A DNA stretch of 64,000 nt from an uncultured Bacilli bacterium. Lineage in GTDB: Bacteria; Bacillota_I; Bacilli_A; RF39; UBA660. The position numbers were made by a program, and so were the translations under genes. Under the pieces are notes generated by a model. It saw only the letters and a list, made by a program, of their open reading frames with translations, was not told the origin of the DNA and ran no database searches. The stretch lies in the NCBI GenBank assembly GCA_934162125.1, contig CAKPHU010000005.1:65984-129983 (forward strand), in the 5' to 3' direction. Below are positions 33,360 to 41,622 of this stretch, piece by piece; position 1 is the stretch's first letter; every line of letters starts with the position of its first letter.

Positions 33360-34007
33360 TTAGCTTATTCGATAATGTCCTTCAATTTTATACATCTTTA
33401 ATACGTCTTCCTCATAATATCTTTGATAAGGATTAGCATGATGAATAAGGAAAGGCACCCCATCTTTATTTCTTTTATCTGATACGATTCCAATATGACT
33501 AGGAAAAATAACAATATCTCCTCCCTGCCAGTCACTAATATCATCTAGTGACGTTGATAAGGAAATAGCATAATTATCAAAATATATTTTTAGATTTCTT
33601 ACACGTCTAAAATCAATATTTTTATCAACTGTTTTAATATTATATCTACTTCTGTTTTCTCTAATATCCTGATCAACCAATTCTTGAAGGTCATATCCAG
33701 CATCTTTTAATCCGAACGCTACTACATCAGTACAAACTCCATAATTATCGTTAGGATATCCTGTATCATAATATTTACTTTTATATTTTGGTTTAGTGGC
33801 GATGTAGGTGCGGACATTATTTAAGATATCCGTTTGATCATCTATTCCATCATTATCTGCATCAACACTACTTTTATAGGTTTCTATATTAAAGTCGGCA
33901 TTAGTATATTTTCGATGTGGTAAGTAATTATAAACATATAAAGCATATGTTGTACCAATTAAAATAGTTAAAAGTAAAATAATGATAATGACAGTTTTAT
34001 TCTTCAT
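33360..34007 (-). CDS. DUF1287 protein, membrane-anchored NlpC-like fold
   Basis: 215 residues with an N-terminal membrane anchor (VIIIILLLTILIGTTYALYV). The exported part carries the DUF1287 hallmarks: YYDTGYPNDNYGVCTDVVAF with the candidate catalytic Cys, then DWQGGDIVIFPSHIGIVSD with the His. DUF1287 is distantly related to NlpC/P60 cysteine hydrolases; its substrate is unknown. An acidic DADNDGIDDQTDI stretch resembles a calcium-binding loop. It overlaps the upstream phosphorylase gene by 11 bases. Confidence 0.82.
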   Translation of the reverse strand: MKNKTVIIIILLLTILIGTTYALYVYNYLPHRKYTNADFNIETYKSSVDADNDGIDDQTDILNNVRTYIATKPKYKSKYYDTGYPNDNYGVCTDVVAFGLKDAGYDLQELVDQDIRENRSRYNIKTVDKNIDFRRVRNLKIYFDNYAISLSTSLDDISDWQGGDIVIFPSHIGIVSDKRNKDGVPFLIHHANPYQRYYEEDVLKMYKIEGHYRIS

Positions 34008-34785
34008 TTGATTCTCCTTTAAATAAATCTACAATTACTCTAGGTATAATTTCATCTCTAACGTAATGTCTATAATCATTTTCTTCTTTACTGCGGCCAC
34101 TATATAATGATTTATTTTCAACAGTACTATCAGATATACAGAAAAGGACAGCACAATTTAGTTTTAGGACATGGCAACTCTTGAAGAAAGCAGCTGTTTC
34201 CATTTCGATTGTGGCAGCACCTAATGATTTTATGTAATCAATATGAGGAAACTGAGCAAAGATAGTGTCAAGACTATAATTTGGAGCTGATACAACGTCT
34301 TCACCAGTTATTTTTTTAATTGATTTTCTTAAGGAGTCAGTCAGACTTCCAAAACTAGTTTCATGTACACCAAATTCATCTTTTAGGTCAGCATTTAGGT
34401 ATCTTGAAGCTCCATCACCACAAATTGAATATGAAGGAATTACTAGCTGACCTATTTTCAAAGAAGTACTTAGTGCTCCAGCAGAACCAATAAATAAAAC
34501 TCTTTTACATTTTGTTACTCCTAAAGCTAAAGTAGAATCCATAGTAGTTGGAGCTCCTATTGCACGTAGTTCAATAAAAGAAAAGGAAACATCATCTATT
34601 GTTATATTATATATTTTATCTGATATTTGTTCTATCTTTGTATTTTCTGACTCAAACATACTATGTGACCACCATGGGGCAATAACTACGTTTTCAAGAA
34701 TGTTATCATAGCCTTTTCTTTTTTTGATATCACTTTCGCTTGTTCCATATCTGGCGTGAGCTTCTAAAAAATCAGTGTATTCCAT
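33997..34785 (-). CDS. Nucleoside phosphorylase (purine/uridine type)
   Basis: 262 residues. Phosphorylase signatures are IGSAGALSTSLKIGQLVIPS, the EMETAAFFKSCHVL segment with the ribose-binding Met-Glu, and CISDSTVENKSLY. These enzymes cleave nucleosides with phosphate to the base and ribose-1-phosphate. Whether it prefers uridine or purines cannot be decided here. RBS AAAGGAATTGCTAAT. First gene of a small salvage/repair operon with the DUF1287 and UDG-like genes. Confidence 0.85.
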   Translation of the reverse strand: MEYTDFLEAHARYGTSESDIKKRKGYDNILENVVIAPWWSHSMFESENTKIEQISDKIYNITIDDVSFSFIELRAIGAPTTMDSTLALGVTKCKRVLFIGSAGALSTSLKIGQLVIPSYSICGDGASRYLNADLKDEFGVHETSFGSLTDSLRKSIKKITGEDVVSAPNYSLDTIFAQFPHIDYIKSLGAATIEMETAAFFKSCHVLKLNCAVLFCISDSTVENKSLYSGRSKEENDYRHYVRDEIIPRVIVDLFKGESNEE

Positions 34786-34857
34786 ATTAGCAATTCCTTT
34801 CTTATTTCTTTTTGTGTTATATTAATTCATATATAAGTTCTTTATAATGATGTTAAA

Positions 34858-35619
34858 CTACATTATTTTGCTTTTTAATTGATATTTGGCGATTAAAGTC
34901 ATTTCTTCAACTGTATTATTATCAACATATGTTTTTCTTTGATAACTAAAATTATGTTTCTTCAAACACACTTCTAATACTAGTAGAAAAATGCCAATAT
35001 CTATTTTATTAAAATAAGTAATTTTTTCTTCTGGCATTATTCCACTTTTACCTGGTTTCTTATAACGGTAAACCTTAAGCTCTTTTTCTGAACTTTCTAC
35101 AAACCATGGTTGACTGTTACAAGCACTAGGTGCAAATCTTACAATGTTGGCAATTTCTAAATAATTATAATTTTGCCAGATTTCAGTTATTTCTTTTCTT
35201 TCACTCTTAAACATATTTTTTCTAAACATATCTTCTGATACTTTTTTGATAGCAATCATTATTACATAATCTAGGCCTTCATAAGTTAATTCTTGAGGCT
35301 TACTCATGCCTAGCCATAAAGTACCTATGTTTAGAGATGGTAGATATAAATCTAGTTGTTCTCCTAAATAGCCAATATTAGTTAAATAATTATCTTTTTT
35401 CTCACTGTAAAATAGGAGACAATACTCAGCATGTCTAGGATTAGTTATTTCAGTAGCAGGTACAATCTTTACTTTTACTGTAATATCTTTTACAAGTGGG
35501 GTTAGCTGTGTAATCTTTTCATTTATTTTAGCTAGTTCTTTTTCAGTGATGTTTTCTTCAGTTTGGGGAAATTGATGAAATGATTTTCTTTTAAAAATCA
35601 TTTTATACATATCGTTCAA
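34858..35619 (-). CDS. Nitroreductase-family protein
   Basis: About 253 residues with two nitroreductase-like halves. The N-terminal FKRKSFHQFPQ is the 'R.S.R.F' phosphate/FMN-binding start; NIVRFAPSACNSQPWFV is the second canonical motif (APSa.N.QPW). The start is probably TTG at 35619 because AAAGGAG precedes it by eight bases; the next ATG is 9 bases downstream, and a longer ATG reading begins before the mapped promoter. Probably an FMN-dependent oxidoreductase of unknown substrate. Transcribed alone from an extended -10 promoter. Confidence 0.82.
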   Translation of the reverse strand: MNDMYKMIFKRKSFHQFPQTEENITEKELAKINEKITQLTPLVKDITVKVKIVPATEITNPRHAEYCLLFYSEKKDNYLTNIGYLGEQLDLYLPSLNIGTLWLGMSKPQELTYEGLDYVIMIAIKKVSEDMFRKNMFKSERKEITEIWQNYNYLEIANIVRFAPSACNSQPWFVESSEKELKVYRYKKPGKSGIMPEEKITYFNKIDIGIFLLVLEVCLKKHNFSYQRKTYVDNNTVEEMTLIAKYQLKSKIM

Positions 35620-35658
35620 AATTTTAACTCCTTTCATTTTAAAGACTTTTACAATTCT

Positions 35659-35667
35659 ATTATAACA
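35659..35667 (-). promoter_or_regulatory. Extended -10 promoter of the nitroreductase gene
   Basis: TGTTATAAT on the minus strand, no clear -35. It lies against the terminator of the upstream operon (35671-35700). Confidence 0.6.
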
Positions 35668-35670
35668 CAA

Positions 35671-35700
35671 AAACAAGCAGATTTTGTAGTCTGCTTGTTT
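35671..35700 (-). terminator. Terminator after the small membrane pseudogene
   Basis: Perfect 11-bp stem AAACAAGCAGA / TCTGCTTGTTT, eight-base loop, then TTTTTG on the minus strand. Confidence 0.88.
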
Positions 35701-35712
35701 AGTTAAGTATAG

Positions 35713-35931
35713 TTATTTTTGTTCTTTAGCCATAGATTTTGCGACTATATAAACACCTGTTAACATTTCACCGATTGAAAGTCCAACTAAAACTCCAGAA
35801 AAGAAATCTTTAACATCACTTCCACCAAGTGTTGAGGAGATAAGATAGCAACAAATACCAAGAAAGATTAGTAGAATTTAGGTTGATTTCTTACTTTTTT
35901 CCACATTTGTTGTGGATATTTTATTTTTCAT
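35713..35931 (-). pseudogene. Small membrane protein gene interrupted by a nonsense codon
   Basis: The frame starts at ATG 35931 (overlapping the end of the YbaK gene) and reads MKNKISTTNVEKSKKST, then TAA at 35878-35880, then continues in the same frame ILLIFLGICCYLISSTLGG...GVLVGLSIGEMLTGVY to a natural stop at 35713, just before a strong terminator. The downstream part is a convincing two-helix membrane protein, and no alternative start exists after the TAA. A single substitution restores a 72-residue protein. Family unknown. An assembly error cannot be excluded. Confidence 0.6.
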
Positions 35932-36409
35932 TTGTACTAATATCATGTAGTTCATAATTAATGACTTTAGATAGTTCGCTTAAACTAGTTTCTACTTGAT
36001 AACCAATTTTACCGGCACTGAAAATAATAGTAGGAAAGTTTGTTGCTGAAGAATCAATTACTGTTTTAAAGCTTTTCTTCATACCAACAGGAGAACATCC
36101 TCCATGAATGTAGCCAGTTAAATTCAATAAGTCTTTAGACTTTAACATTTCAATATTCTTTTCTCCCACACTATTTGCAGCTTTTTTTAAATCTAATTCA
36201 GAAGAAACTGGTACTAAAAATACATAATGATTATTGGATTTTCCTGTTGTGACTAAAGTCTTAAAAACTTTATTAGGGTCTTGGTTTAAATAGCTAGCAA
36301 CATCAAGCCCGCTTATTGCTTCAGAACTAGAGTAATCATAAACATTAAAATTAATTTTTTTCTGTTCTAGAATACGCATTACATTGGTTTTTTCTTCAAC
36401 TTTTTTCAT
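35921..36409 (-). CDS. ybaK: YbaK/EbsC-type Cys-tRNA(Pro) deacylase
   Basis: 162 residues of the YbaK/ProXp fold, which hydrolyses mischarged Cys-tRNA(Pro). Motifs: VFKTLVTTGKSNNHYVFLVP with the conserved Lys, LDLKKAANSVGEKNIEML, and GYIHGGCSPVGMKK, the signature glycine loop. The N-terminus VMRILEQKKINFNVYDY is usual. Transcribed just after the ABC exporter gene (10-base gap) and coupled to the small membrane pseudogene. Confidence 0.92.
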   Translation of the reverse strand: MKKVEEKTNVMRILEQKKINFNVYDYSSSEAISGLDVASYLNQDPNKVFKTLVTTGKSNNHYVFLVPVSSELDLKKAANSVGEKNIEMLKSKDLLNLTGYIHGGCSPVGMKKSFKTVIDSSATNFPTIIFSAGKIGYQVETSLSELSKVINYELHDISTNEK

Positions 36410-36419
36410 AAGAAGCTCC

Positions 36420-38156
36420 TTATTTGTTATATTTTATTTCTGACTCATATAAATGTTTATATTCGTTGCATGTTTTTAACAATTCACTATGAGTTCCTGA
36501 ATCTATAACTTTTCCGTTAGATATATAGTATATTTTATCACAGTTTACAATAGTAGAGAAACGATGCGCAATTATTAGAATTGTGTATTCTCTTTTTAAA
36601 TTATTTAAAGCTGTGGCTATTTTACTTTGAGTTTCATTATCTAGTGCGCTTGTAGCTTCATCAAAAAGAATAATTTCTGTTTTTTGAATAAAGGCTCTGG
36701 CAATTGCTAAACGTTGTCTTTCACCACCAGATAAAGTAACTCCTCCTTCACCAATTACCGTGTCATATTTATTAGGTAGAGTATTAACAAAATCATCAAG
36801 ACAAGCAATTTTACAAGCTTCAATCATTTCCTTGTCAGTTAAATCATCTTTGACAAGCTTTAAGTTATCTCTAATACTCATGTTAAAGATATAGGGATTT
36901 TGACTAATAATGGTAATGCTACCTCTGATAGAGTCTTCATCTAATGTATTAATGTTGTATCCGTCTATTTTTATTTCTCCATCGTCTATGTCATACATTT
37001 TGCATAGTAAATTGAAGATGGTAGTTTTACCAGATCCACTTTTCCCAACAAATCCAACTGTTTCATTGGCTTTAACATTAAAAGATAATTTGTTTAAGAC
37101 TGTTCTATCTTTATTATAACCAAAAACTACATCTTTAAATTCAAAGTCACCATTAACTTTTTCTAAATGTTTAGAACCAAATTGTTCTTTCTTGAATTCT
37201 TTACTTTCAAGTAGAGAGAAAACTCTATTACAAGAAAGATTGAAGTCTTTTAATTCTTCTAATAAATTAGCTACTGCATACATTAAGGTTCCAAGTATAT
37301 TATTTCTGTAAGAATATAATACTATGGCTAGTGCTATTGTTACGCTGTGATTTATTAATAAGTAAATCAAGATAATAACAAGTAGAACTTCAAATATTGA
37401 ACCAACTACTGTTATGGCAAAATTATAGTTCATATGAGTATTACGCATGGCATAGACTTTTTCTGATACCTCATTAATACTTTTTTCTAGTGTGTTTAAA
37501 AAAGATGCAGAAGCATTAAGCATTTTAATATCTCTTACACCACGAACAAGCTCGGCAGTTAATCCCATATTTTCTTCTCTCTTATGGCGTAGTTCTTTAT
37601 CCTTTTCATTTACTGCTCTTACTTTGACAATATTTAAGTAAGCAATACAACTTGCAGCAAAAATGTAAAAGAAGAAGACCATTTTATTGATTATGAAAAC
37701 AGCGGCAAAAATACCAATATTAGTCAAAATACTTGTGACATTGCCCATCCCAATAGTAAAAATATGAGATAGTTCTTTACAGTCTTCATTTAATCTTTCA
37801 ATAAATACTCCACTAGAATTATTGTCTAGTTCTTTAACTTTTATTTTTAAGATTTCTTTACTTACGGCTAGTTGTAGTTTTTTAAAGACACCTCTAAAAA
37901 ATATTTGAGTATTCCTTTTAATGACTAAAGTTTTTATACCATTTAAAATATCGAAGCCAAAAACAATTAGAGTTGCTATTATTAGGCCTTTATAATCTTC
38001 ATTTGTTAAGGCAGTTAATTGCCTTGCTGTAAACATTGGATATATTACACTAACAAATATAAATAAAAGTGTAATGATAGTAAAAGCATATAAATTTTTT
38101 CTATATTCTTTTCCATAATCATAAACTTTTTTTAAATTTTTAATGGTTGTTTTCAT
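36420..38156 (-). CDS. ABC exporter half-transporter, TetR-regulated
   Basis: 578 residues: six membrane segments then an ATPase with Walker A GKSGSGKTTIF, Q-loop ISQNPYIFN, signature TLSGGERQRLAIARAF, Walker B IILFDEATSALD, H-loop AHRFST. Related to the exporter at 20117-21850 in its ATPase half, but clearly diverged. Its start (AAAGGAGGGGATAATAA) overlaps the TetR regulator stop by 17 bases, so both are made from one promoter controlled by paired palindromic operators. Likely a drug or lipid exporter induced when the regulator binds its ligand. Confidence 0.9.
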   Translation of the reverse strand: MKTTIKNLKKVYDYGKEYRKNLYAFTIITLLFIFVSVIYPMFTARQLTALTNEDYKGLIIATLIVFGFDILNGIKTLVIKRNTQIFFRGVFKKLQLAVSKEILKIKVKELDNNSSGVFIERLNEDCKELSHIFTIGMGNVTSILTNIGIFAAVFIINKMVFFFYIFAASCIAYLNIVKVRAVNEKDKELRHKREENMGLTAELVRGVRDIKMLNASASFLNTLEKSINEVSEKVYAMRNTHMNYNFAITVVGSIFEVLLVIILIYLLINHSVTIALAIVLYSYRNNILGTLMYAVANLLEELKDFNLSCNRVFSLLESKEFKKEQFGSKHLEKVNGDFEFKDVVFGYNKDRTVLNKLSFNVKANETVGFVGKSGSGKTTIFNLLCKMYDIDDGEIKIDGYNINTLDEDSIRGSITIISQNPYIFNMSIRDNLKLVKDDLTDKEMIEACKIACLDDFVNTLPNKYDTVIGEGGVTLSGGERQRLAIARAFIQKTEIILFDEATSALDNETQSKIATALNNLKREYTILIIAHRFSTIVNCDKIYYISNGKVIDSGTHSELLKTCNEYKHLYESEIKYNK

Positions 38157-38712
38157 TTATTATCCCCTCCTTTAACTTGGTTATTATGTTTTCTATTAGA
38201 AATGATATTTCTTTTTGACTAACAGATATGGAATTTGTTGCTATTTGGCATGATAGACCATGAACGTAGAATCTAGTATCACGGTATAATTCGTTAGCTT
38301 GCTTTTTAGAAAAATTATATGTGTCCTCAATAAAGGCAATTGTTTCTTGATTTTGAGCTGATAATAAAACCTCAGAAATTGTTCTAGTACCAGCAAGGTC
38401 TGACATGAATAAAGCTTTAAAAAGATTAGGATTTTCAAAAGAAAAAGTAGCATAGGCATTACTAATGCTATATAAATAATCTTCTTTGTTCAATCTTTGT
38501 TCTACAAAAGAATTATAATAATCGTGCAAATAATCTTTTAATTTGCTTTTTAGTTCAGACATATTGGCAAAGTACTTAAATAATGGTTGAGTTGAACAAC
38601 CTATATAACTGCATAACGATCTGGCATTTAAGGTCTCAATGTCATTTTTCATAAGATAGTCTTTTGCCTTAGATAAGATTTTTTCTTTATCAAATACATT
38701 TTTTCTTGCCAT
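38140..38712 (-). CDS. TetR/AcrR-family regulator of the ABC exporter
   Basis: 190 residues. The N-terminal HTH covers DKEKILSKAKDYLMKND, IETLNARSLCSYIGCS and TQPLFKYFANMSELKSKL, the TetR pattern. The C-terminal ligand domain is helical. The start MARKNVFDK is chosen because GGAG lies seven bases before it; a longer frame begins within the operator region. Two identical 18-bp near-palindromes flank its promoter (38725-38742, 38778-38795), strong evidence of autorepression together with the exporter. Confidence 0.87.
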   Translation of the reverse strand: MARKNVFDKEKILSKAKDYLMKNDIETLNARSLCSYIGCSTQPLFKYFANMSELKSKLKDYLHDYYNSFVEQRLNKEDYLYSISNAYATFSFENPNLFKALFMSDLAGTRTISEVLLSAQNQETIAFIEDTYNFSKKQANELYRDTRFYVHGLSCQIATNSISVSQKEISFLIENIITKLKEGIINENNH

Positions 38713-38724
38713 ATTTTTCTCCAT

Positions 38725-38742
38725 AAATAACATTTGTTATTT
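38725..38742. promoter_or_regulatory. Operator copy 1 for the TetR regulator
   Basis: AAATAACATTTGTTATTT: 8-bp perfect arms around a 2-base centre. It sits at the transcription start/ribosome-binding region, just downstream of the -10. Confidence 0.85.
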
Positions 38743-38771
38743 AATATACACAATTGTTTAAGTTTTGTAAA
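38743..38771 (-). promoter_or_regulatory. Promoter of the tetR-ABC operon
   Basis: TTTACA (38766-38771), 17-base spacer ending in TG, TATATT (38743-38748) on the minus strand, enclosed between the two operator copies. Confidence 0.82.
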
Positions 38772-38777
38772 GATATA

Positions 38778-38795
38778 AAATAACATTTGTTATTT
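38778..38795. promoter_or_regulatory. Operator copy 2 for the TetR regulator
   Basis: Second identical AAATAACATTTGTTATTT, 53 bp from copy 1 (start to start) and immediately upstream of the -35. Confidence 0.85.
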
Positions 38796-38839
38796 ATTAT
38801 ATAAAGAAACACATTAATGTTTAAAAAATATAAAAGAAA

Positions 38840-38862
38840 AAAAGAGCTTTGATTGCTCTTTT
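38840..38862 (-). terminator. Terminator of the 38877-39413 gene
   Basis: 8-bp stem AAAAGAGC / GCTCTTTT, seven-base loop, T-rich tail on the minus strand. Confidence 0.8.
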
Positions 38863-38876
38863 ATTGTGACTTTATT

Positions 38877-39413
38877 TTATTTACAAGTATAGCCTTGATT
38901 ACTTAATTCTTTTTTTGCAGCATCGTAAGTATCAGCAGAAGTAAATTTATCTGATTTAACATCAGCATCTACTGTAATAACGTTGCCATCAACAGATACT
39001 TTTGGATTTATTACATAATCTTCATCTTCTACTGTTTCAACAACTGATTCTTTAGCAGCTTCAATTTCTTCACTTGTATAACTACTTGGAACTTCGTATT
39101 GTACACGCATTGAGGCACTTGAAGCTTTGTTATTTTTAAATTTAATTGTAATTGACGCTGTTGTTTTTACTCCAAAATAAGATTGCGAATTAGTACATGT
39201 TAATGTTTTTGTGTTGAAAAATAACATGTATGCTGCACCTAATCCAATAACAACTATTATAGCAATTATAATTGGTATAATAGGTTTGTTTTTTGCTTTT
39301 TCATTTGTATCAGTTGGAACTGGAGTTGGCATAGCACCAGGTTGTGTAGTAGGTACAGGATTGTTGAATTGTTGTTGGTTATTTTGACCGTTTTCAAAGT
39401 TACCATTATTCAT
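38877..39413 (-). CDS. Membrane-anchored protein with small exported domain, hypothetical
   Basis: 178 residues. A cytoplasmic Asn/Gln/Pro-rich tail (PVPTTQPGAMPTPVPTDTNE), one membrane helix (IIPIIIAIIVVIGLGAAYML, about 45-65), then an exported domain of about 110 residues with alternating strands (TLTCTNSQSYFGVKTTASIT, KVSVDGNVITVDADVKSD) and Cys residues at both ends that may form a disulphide. It resembles the DUF1307-type small lipoprotein fold in pattern only. Function unknown. Monocistronic with its own terminator. Confidence 0.6.
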   Translation of the reverse strand: MNNGNFENGQNNQQQFNNPVPTTQPGAMPTPVPTDTNEKAKNKPIIPIIIAIIVVIGLGAAYMLFFNTKTLTCTNSQSYFGVKTTASITIKFKNNKASSASMRVQYEVPSSYTSEEIEAAKESVVETVEDEDYVINPKVSVDGNVITVDADVKSDKFTSADTYDAAKKELSNQGYTCK

Positions 39414-39481
39414 ATTTTCACTTCCTATTCTACAATGTAAAGTCTATCAAATATATTAAGATGTGTCAAACAAATATACTT

Positions 39482-40027
39482 TTAATCCATTATAATTAGT
39501 TCATGATTTAAGTACGGCATTAATTTATTTAATAAGTCTTCTGTTTTAATACGCACTGTTGCGGTATTTTCATTAGGATGAAATCTAAAATATTTTTTAG
39601 TAATTAAAGTTTTATCAATATAGACTGCTATAAGATTATCTTTATCATAAGCCAGTTCCATAATACTAACGGCACCTTTATGAGTTCTTAATATCTCGTT
39701 AAGATTGTTTTCTGTTGCAAGATTGATTCTAGGAACACCATATTTTAAACGAAAAACCTTTTCATCAAACATTTTGTCTCGTGGCAAAATAATAAAGAAA
39801 AAATGTTTTTTATTTTTGGTACGAAATACTAAATTTTTGATTCCAGGAACATCTATCTTTTTATCAATCAACAACTGTTCTTCTAAAGTTTCAGGATAAT
39901 AATTGTATTCTACTCTTTCATAATCTATATGAAGTTCATCTAGAATATCATAGCACTCTTTTTCTTTACTTGATGTTATCTTCTTTGGGCGACCTTTTAT
40001 TAACTCAGTTATTTCAAATGTTGGCAT
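39482..40027 (-). CDS. YbaK/ProX-type aminoacyl-tRNA deacylase (PrdX-like)
   Basis: 181 residues. The sequence ITSSKEKECYDILDELHIDY and the core IKNLVFRTKNKKHFFFIILP, RLKYGVPRINLATENNLNEIL, GAVSIMELAYDKDN match the prolyl-tRNA-editing PrdX group, which clears Ala-tRNA(Pro). The motif with the catalytic Lys is KNLVFRTKNKK. Second member of this fold in the window, together with ybaK at 35921-36409. Followed by GNAT genes, with short spacing suggesting an operon through 41571. Confidence 0.8.
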   Translation of the reverse strand: MPTFEITELIKGRPKKITSSKEKECYDILDELHIDYERVEYNYYPETLEEQLLIDKKIDVPGIKNLVFRTKNKKHFFFIILPRDKMFDEKVFRLKYGVPRINLATENNLNEILRTHKGAVSIMELAYDKDNLIAVYIDKTLITKKYFRFHPNENTATVRIKTEDLLNKLMPYLNHELIIMD

Positions 40028-40045
40028 ATTGATTCTCTTTTCTTA

Positions 40046-40528
40046 TTAAAGTTTTTTAATATCTATATACATTCTGGCATGATAGTCTTTTTTCTCATAG
40101 AATTTTATGGCGTTTTCGTTGTAGGCAAAGACATCAACCATAGAGTACTCACAACCTTTACTTTTGAAGTACTCTTCCATTTTCTCCATAAGTTGTTGGC
40201 CTACACCTTTGCTTCTTATTTTACTACTAACTATTAATTCGGTAACCTTGCCTCTTTTTGGGCATTTGTAATCTAAGTAGTCATATTCATCATAGGGAGG
40301 AATTGTTCCCATTATAAGTCCAATCACCTTATCATCTTCTAAGGCTAGAAAACATTTACCATCTTGTTCTGATACTTCTTTTAAATCCAGTAGAGCCTTT
40401 TTTTCATGATATTCTGGGTGGACATGATCGAGGTTATCTTTATCAATAGATACAATGTATTCTTCTAATTCAACTAATAAATCTCTAACATCTTCTAAAT
40501 ATTTATCATTATATTCTATTATTTTCAT
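40046..40528 (-). CDS. GNAT-family N-acetyltransferase
   Basis: 160 residues. Motif A is VTELIVSSKIRSKGVGQQLMEKMEEYF (V, then RSKGVGQ for CoA binding) and motif B is YNENAIKFYEKKDY. Substrate unknown. The typical N-terminal IIEYNDKYLEDVRDLLVELE supports a complete protein. It belongs to a run of three GNAT genes. Confidence 0.87.
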   Translation of the reverse strand: MKIIEYNDKYLEDVRDLLVELEEYIVSIDKDNLDHVHPEYHEKKALLDLKEVSEQDGKCFLALEDDKVIGLIMGTIPPYDEYDYLDYKCPKRGKVTELIVSSKIRSKGVGQQLMEKMEEYFKSKGCEYSMVDVFAYNENAIKFYEKKDYHARMYIDIKKL

Positions 40529-40541
40529 ACTACTCTCCTGC

Positions 40542-41138
40542 TTATTTTTTGATATCTATATATGGTTTGTATATTTCTGCGTACTTTTCTAAGCATTCTT
40601 TGACATCAAACCAGTAGACATTAGTTAATATTCCATCACTTGGATCTATTTCTGTTCTTTCAAGGACACCACCTAAGGCTTTAAGTGTTTTATCAGATCC
40701 TAAATTATTAACGTCACAGTCTAACATTACACGTTTTAGTCCTAATTTTTGAGCTTCAACTAGACCTAAATACAAATTTATTTTATTATAGCCTTTTCTT
40801 CTTTCTGTTGGTCTGATCGCATAGCCAATATGGCCACCAAATTGTTGCATACTTAAAGATAAGTTCCATCTAACATTAATCATGCCAACTACTTTATTGT
40901 CATTTTTCCTAATAAGAAGAAAGGTTTTGGCTGGACATCTATTTATTTTTTTTGCATACTCTTCATTTTCTGTATTTAAACATCTTTCAAGAGCTTTTTC
41001 AAAAGACATATCAGTCAACACCTTATCTAAGGAACCAGAACCATTTATGTCTGAATTGTATTCTACAAACTCGTTAAAATATTCTAATATGTCTTTTTTT
41101 CTTTCAAGTGATGGTCTTTCCAAATAAAACTTTTCCAT
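40542..41138 (-). CDS. GNAT-family N-acetyltransferase
   Basis: 198 residues of the RimJ/L-like GNAT group with unusual N-terminus FYLERPSLERKKDILEYFNE. Core strand KVVGMINVRWNLSL, then HIGYAIRPTERRKGYNKINL with the CoA loop, and DCDVNNLGSDKTLKALGG. Start follows AAAGGAGAATATAT. Substrate unknown; middle gene of three GNATs. Confidence 0.85.
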   Translation of the reverse strand: MEKFYLERPSLERKKDILEYFNEFVEYNSDINGSGSLDKVLTDMSFEKALERCLNTENEEYAKKINRCPAKTFLLIRKNDNKVVGMINVRWNLSLSMQQFGGHIGYAIRPTERRKGYNKINLYLGLVEAQKLGLKRVMLDCDVNNLGSDKTLKALGGVLERTEIDPSDGILTNVYWFDVKECLEKYAEIYKPYIDIKK

Positions 41139-41154
41139 ATATATTCTCCTTTGA

Positions 41155-41571
41155 TTATTTTTTAATCCACAAATACATACCTGTTATCTTATCAGGTTTA
41201 TATTTAAATCCGGCTTTTTGATAAAACCCTTCATTTCCTGCTGTTGGAGTTAATTCAATTTGCATTTTTTCTCCTGGTTTTACATTTGATTCAATCATTC
41301 CTTTTAATTTATTAACAATCATCAAGCCATAGCCTTTTCCTTGATATTCTGGTCTTACACAAATGTCTGATAGACAACAAACTATACTGAAGTCACCCAC
41401 AACACGACCTATTCCTACTGCTTTACCATCTACCATAACTTTTACCATGTACATGGTGTTTTTTAGAGCTTTCTCAACTTGTTCTTTTGAATAACTTTTA
41501 AATCCTACAGACTCTATTACGTCTAAGAATTCTTCAATACTAATATTTTCTTCTAATATTACTTCACTCAT
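41155..41571 (-). CDS. GNAT-family N-acetyltransferase
   Basis: 138 residues. Motif A reads SDICVRPEYQGKGYGLMIVNKL, a textbook CoA-binding loop (QGKGYG); the end AGNEGFYQKAGFKYKPDKITG is the usual C-terminal strand. First gene of the GNAT group. Substrate unknown. Confidence 0.9.
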   Translation of the reverse strand: MSEVILEENISIEEFLDVIESVGFKSYSKEQVEKALKNTMYMVKVMVDGKAVGIGRVVGDFSIVCCLSDICVRPEYQGKGYGLMIVNKLKGMIESNVKPGEKMQIELTPTAGNEGFYQKAGFKYKPDKITGMYLWIKK

Positions 41572-41622
41572 TTTCTTACTCCTATTTTTAACAACTTGTT
41601 TTAACTTGCTTTTATGATAATT

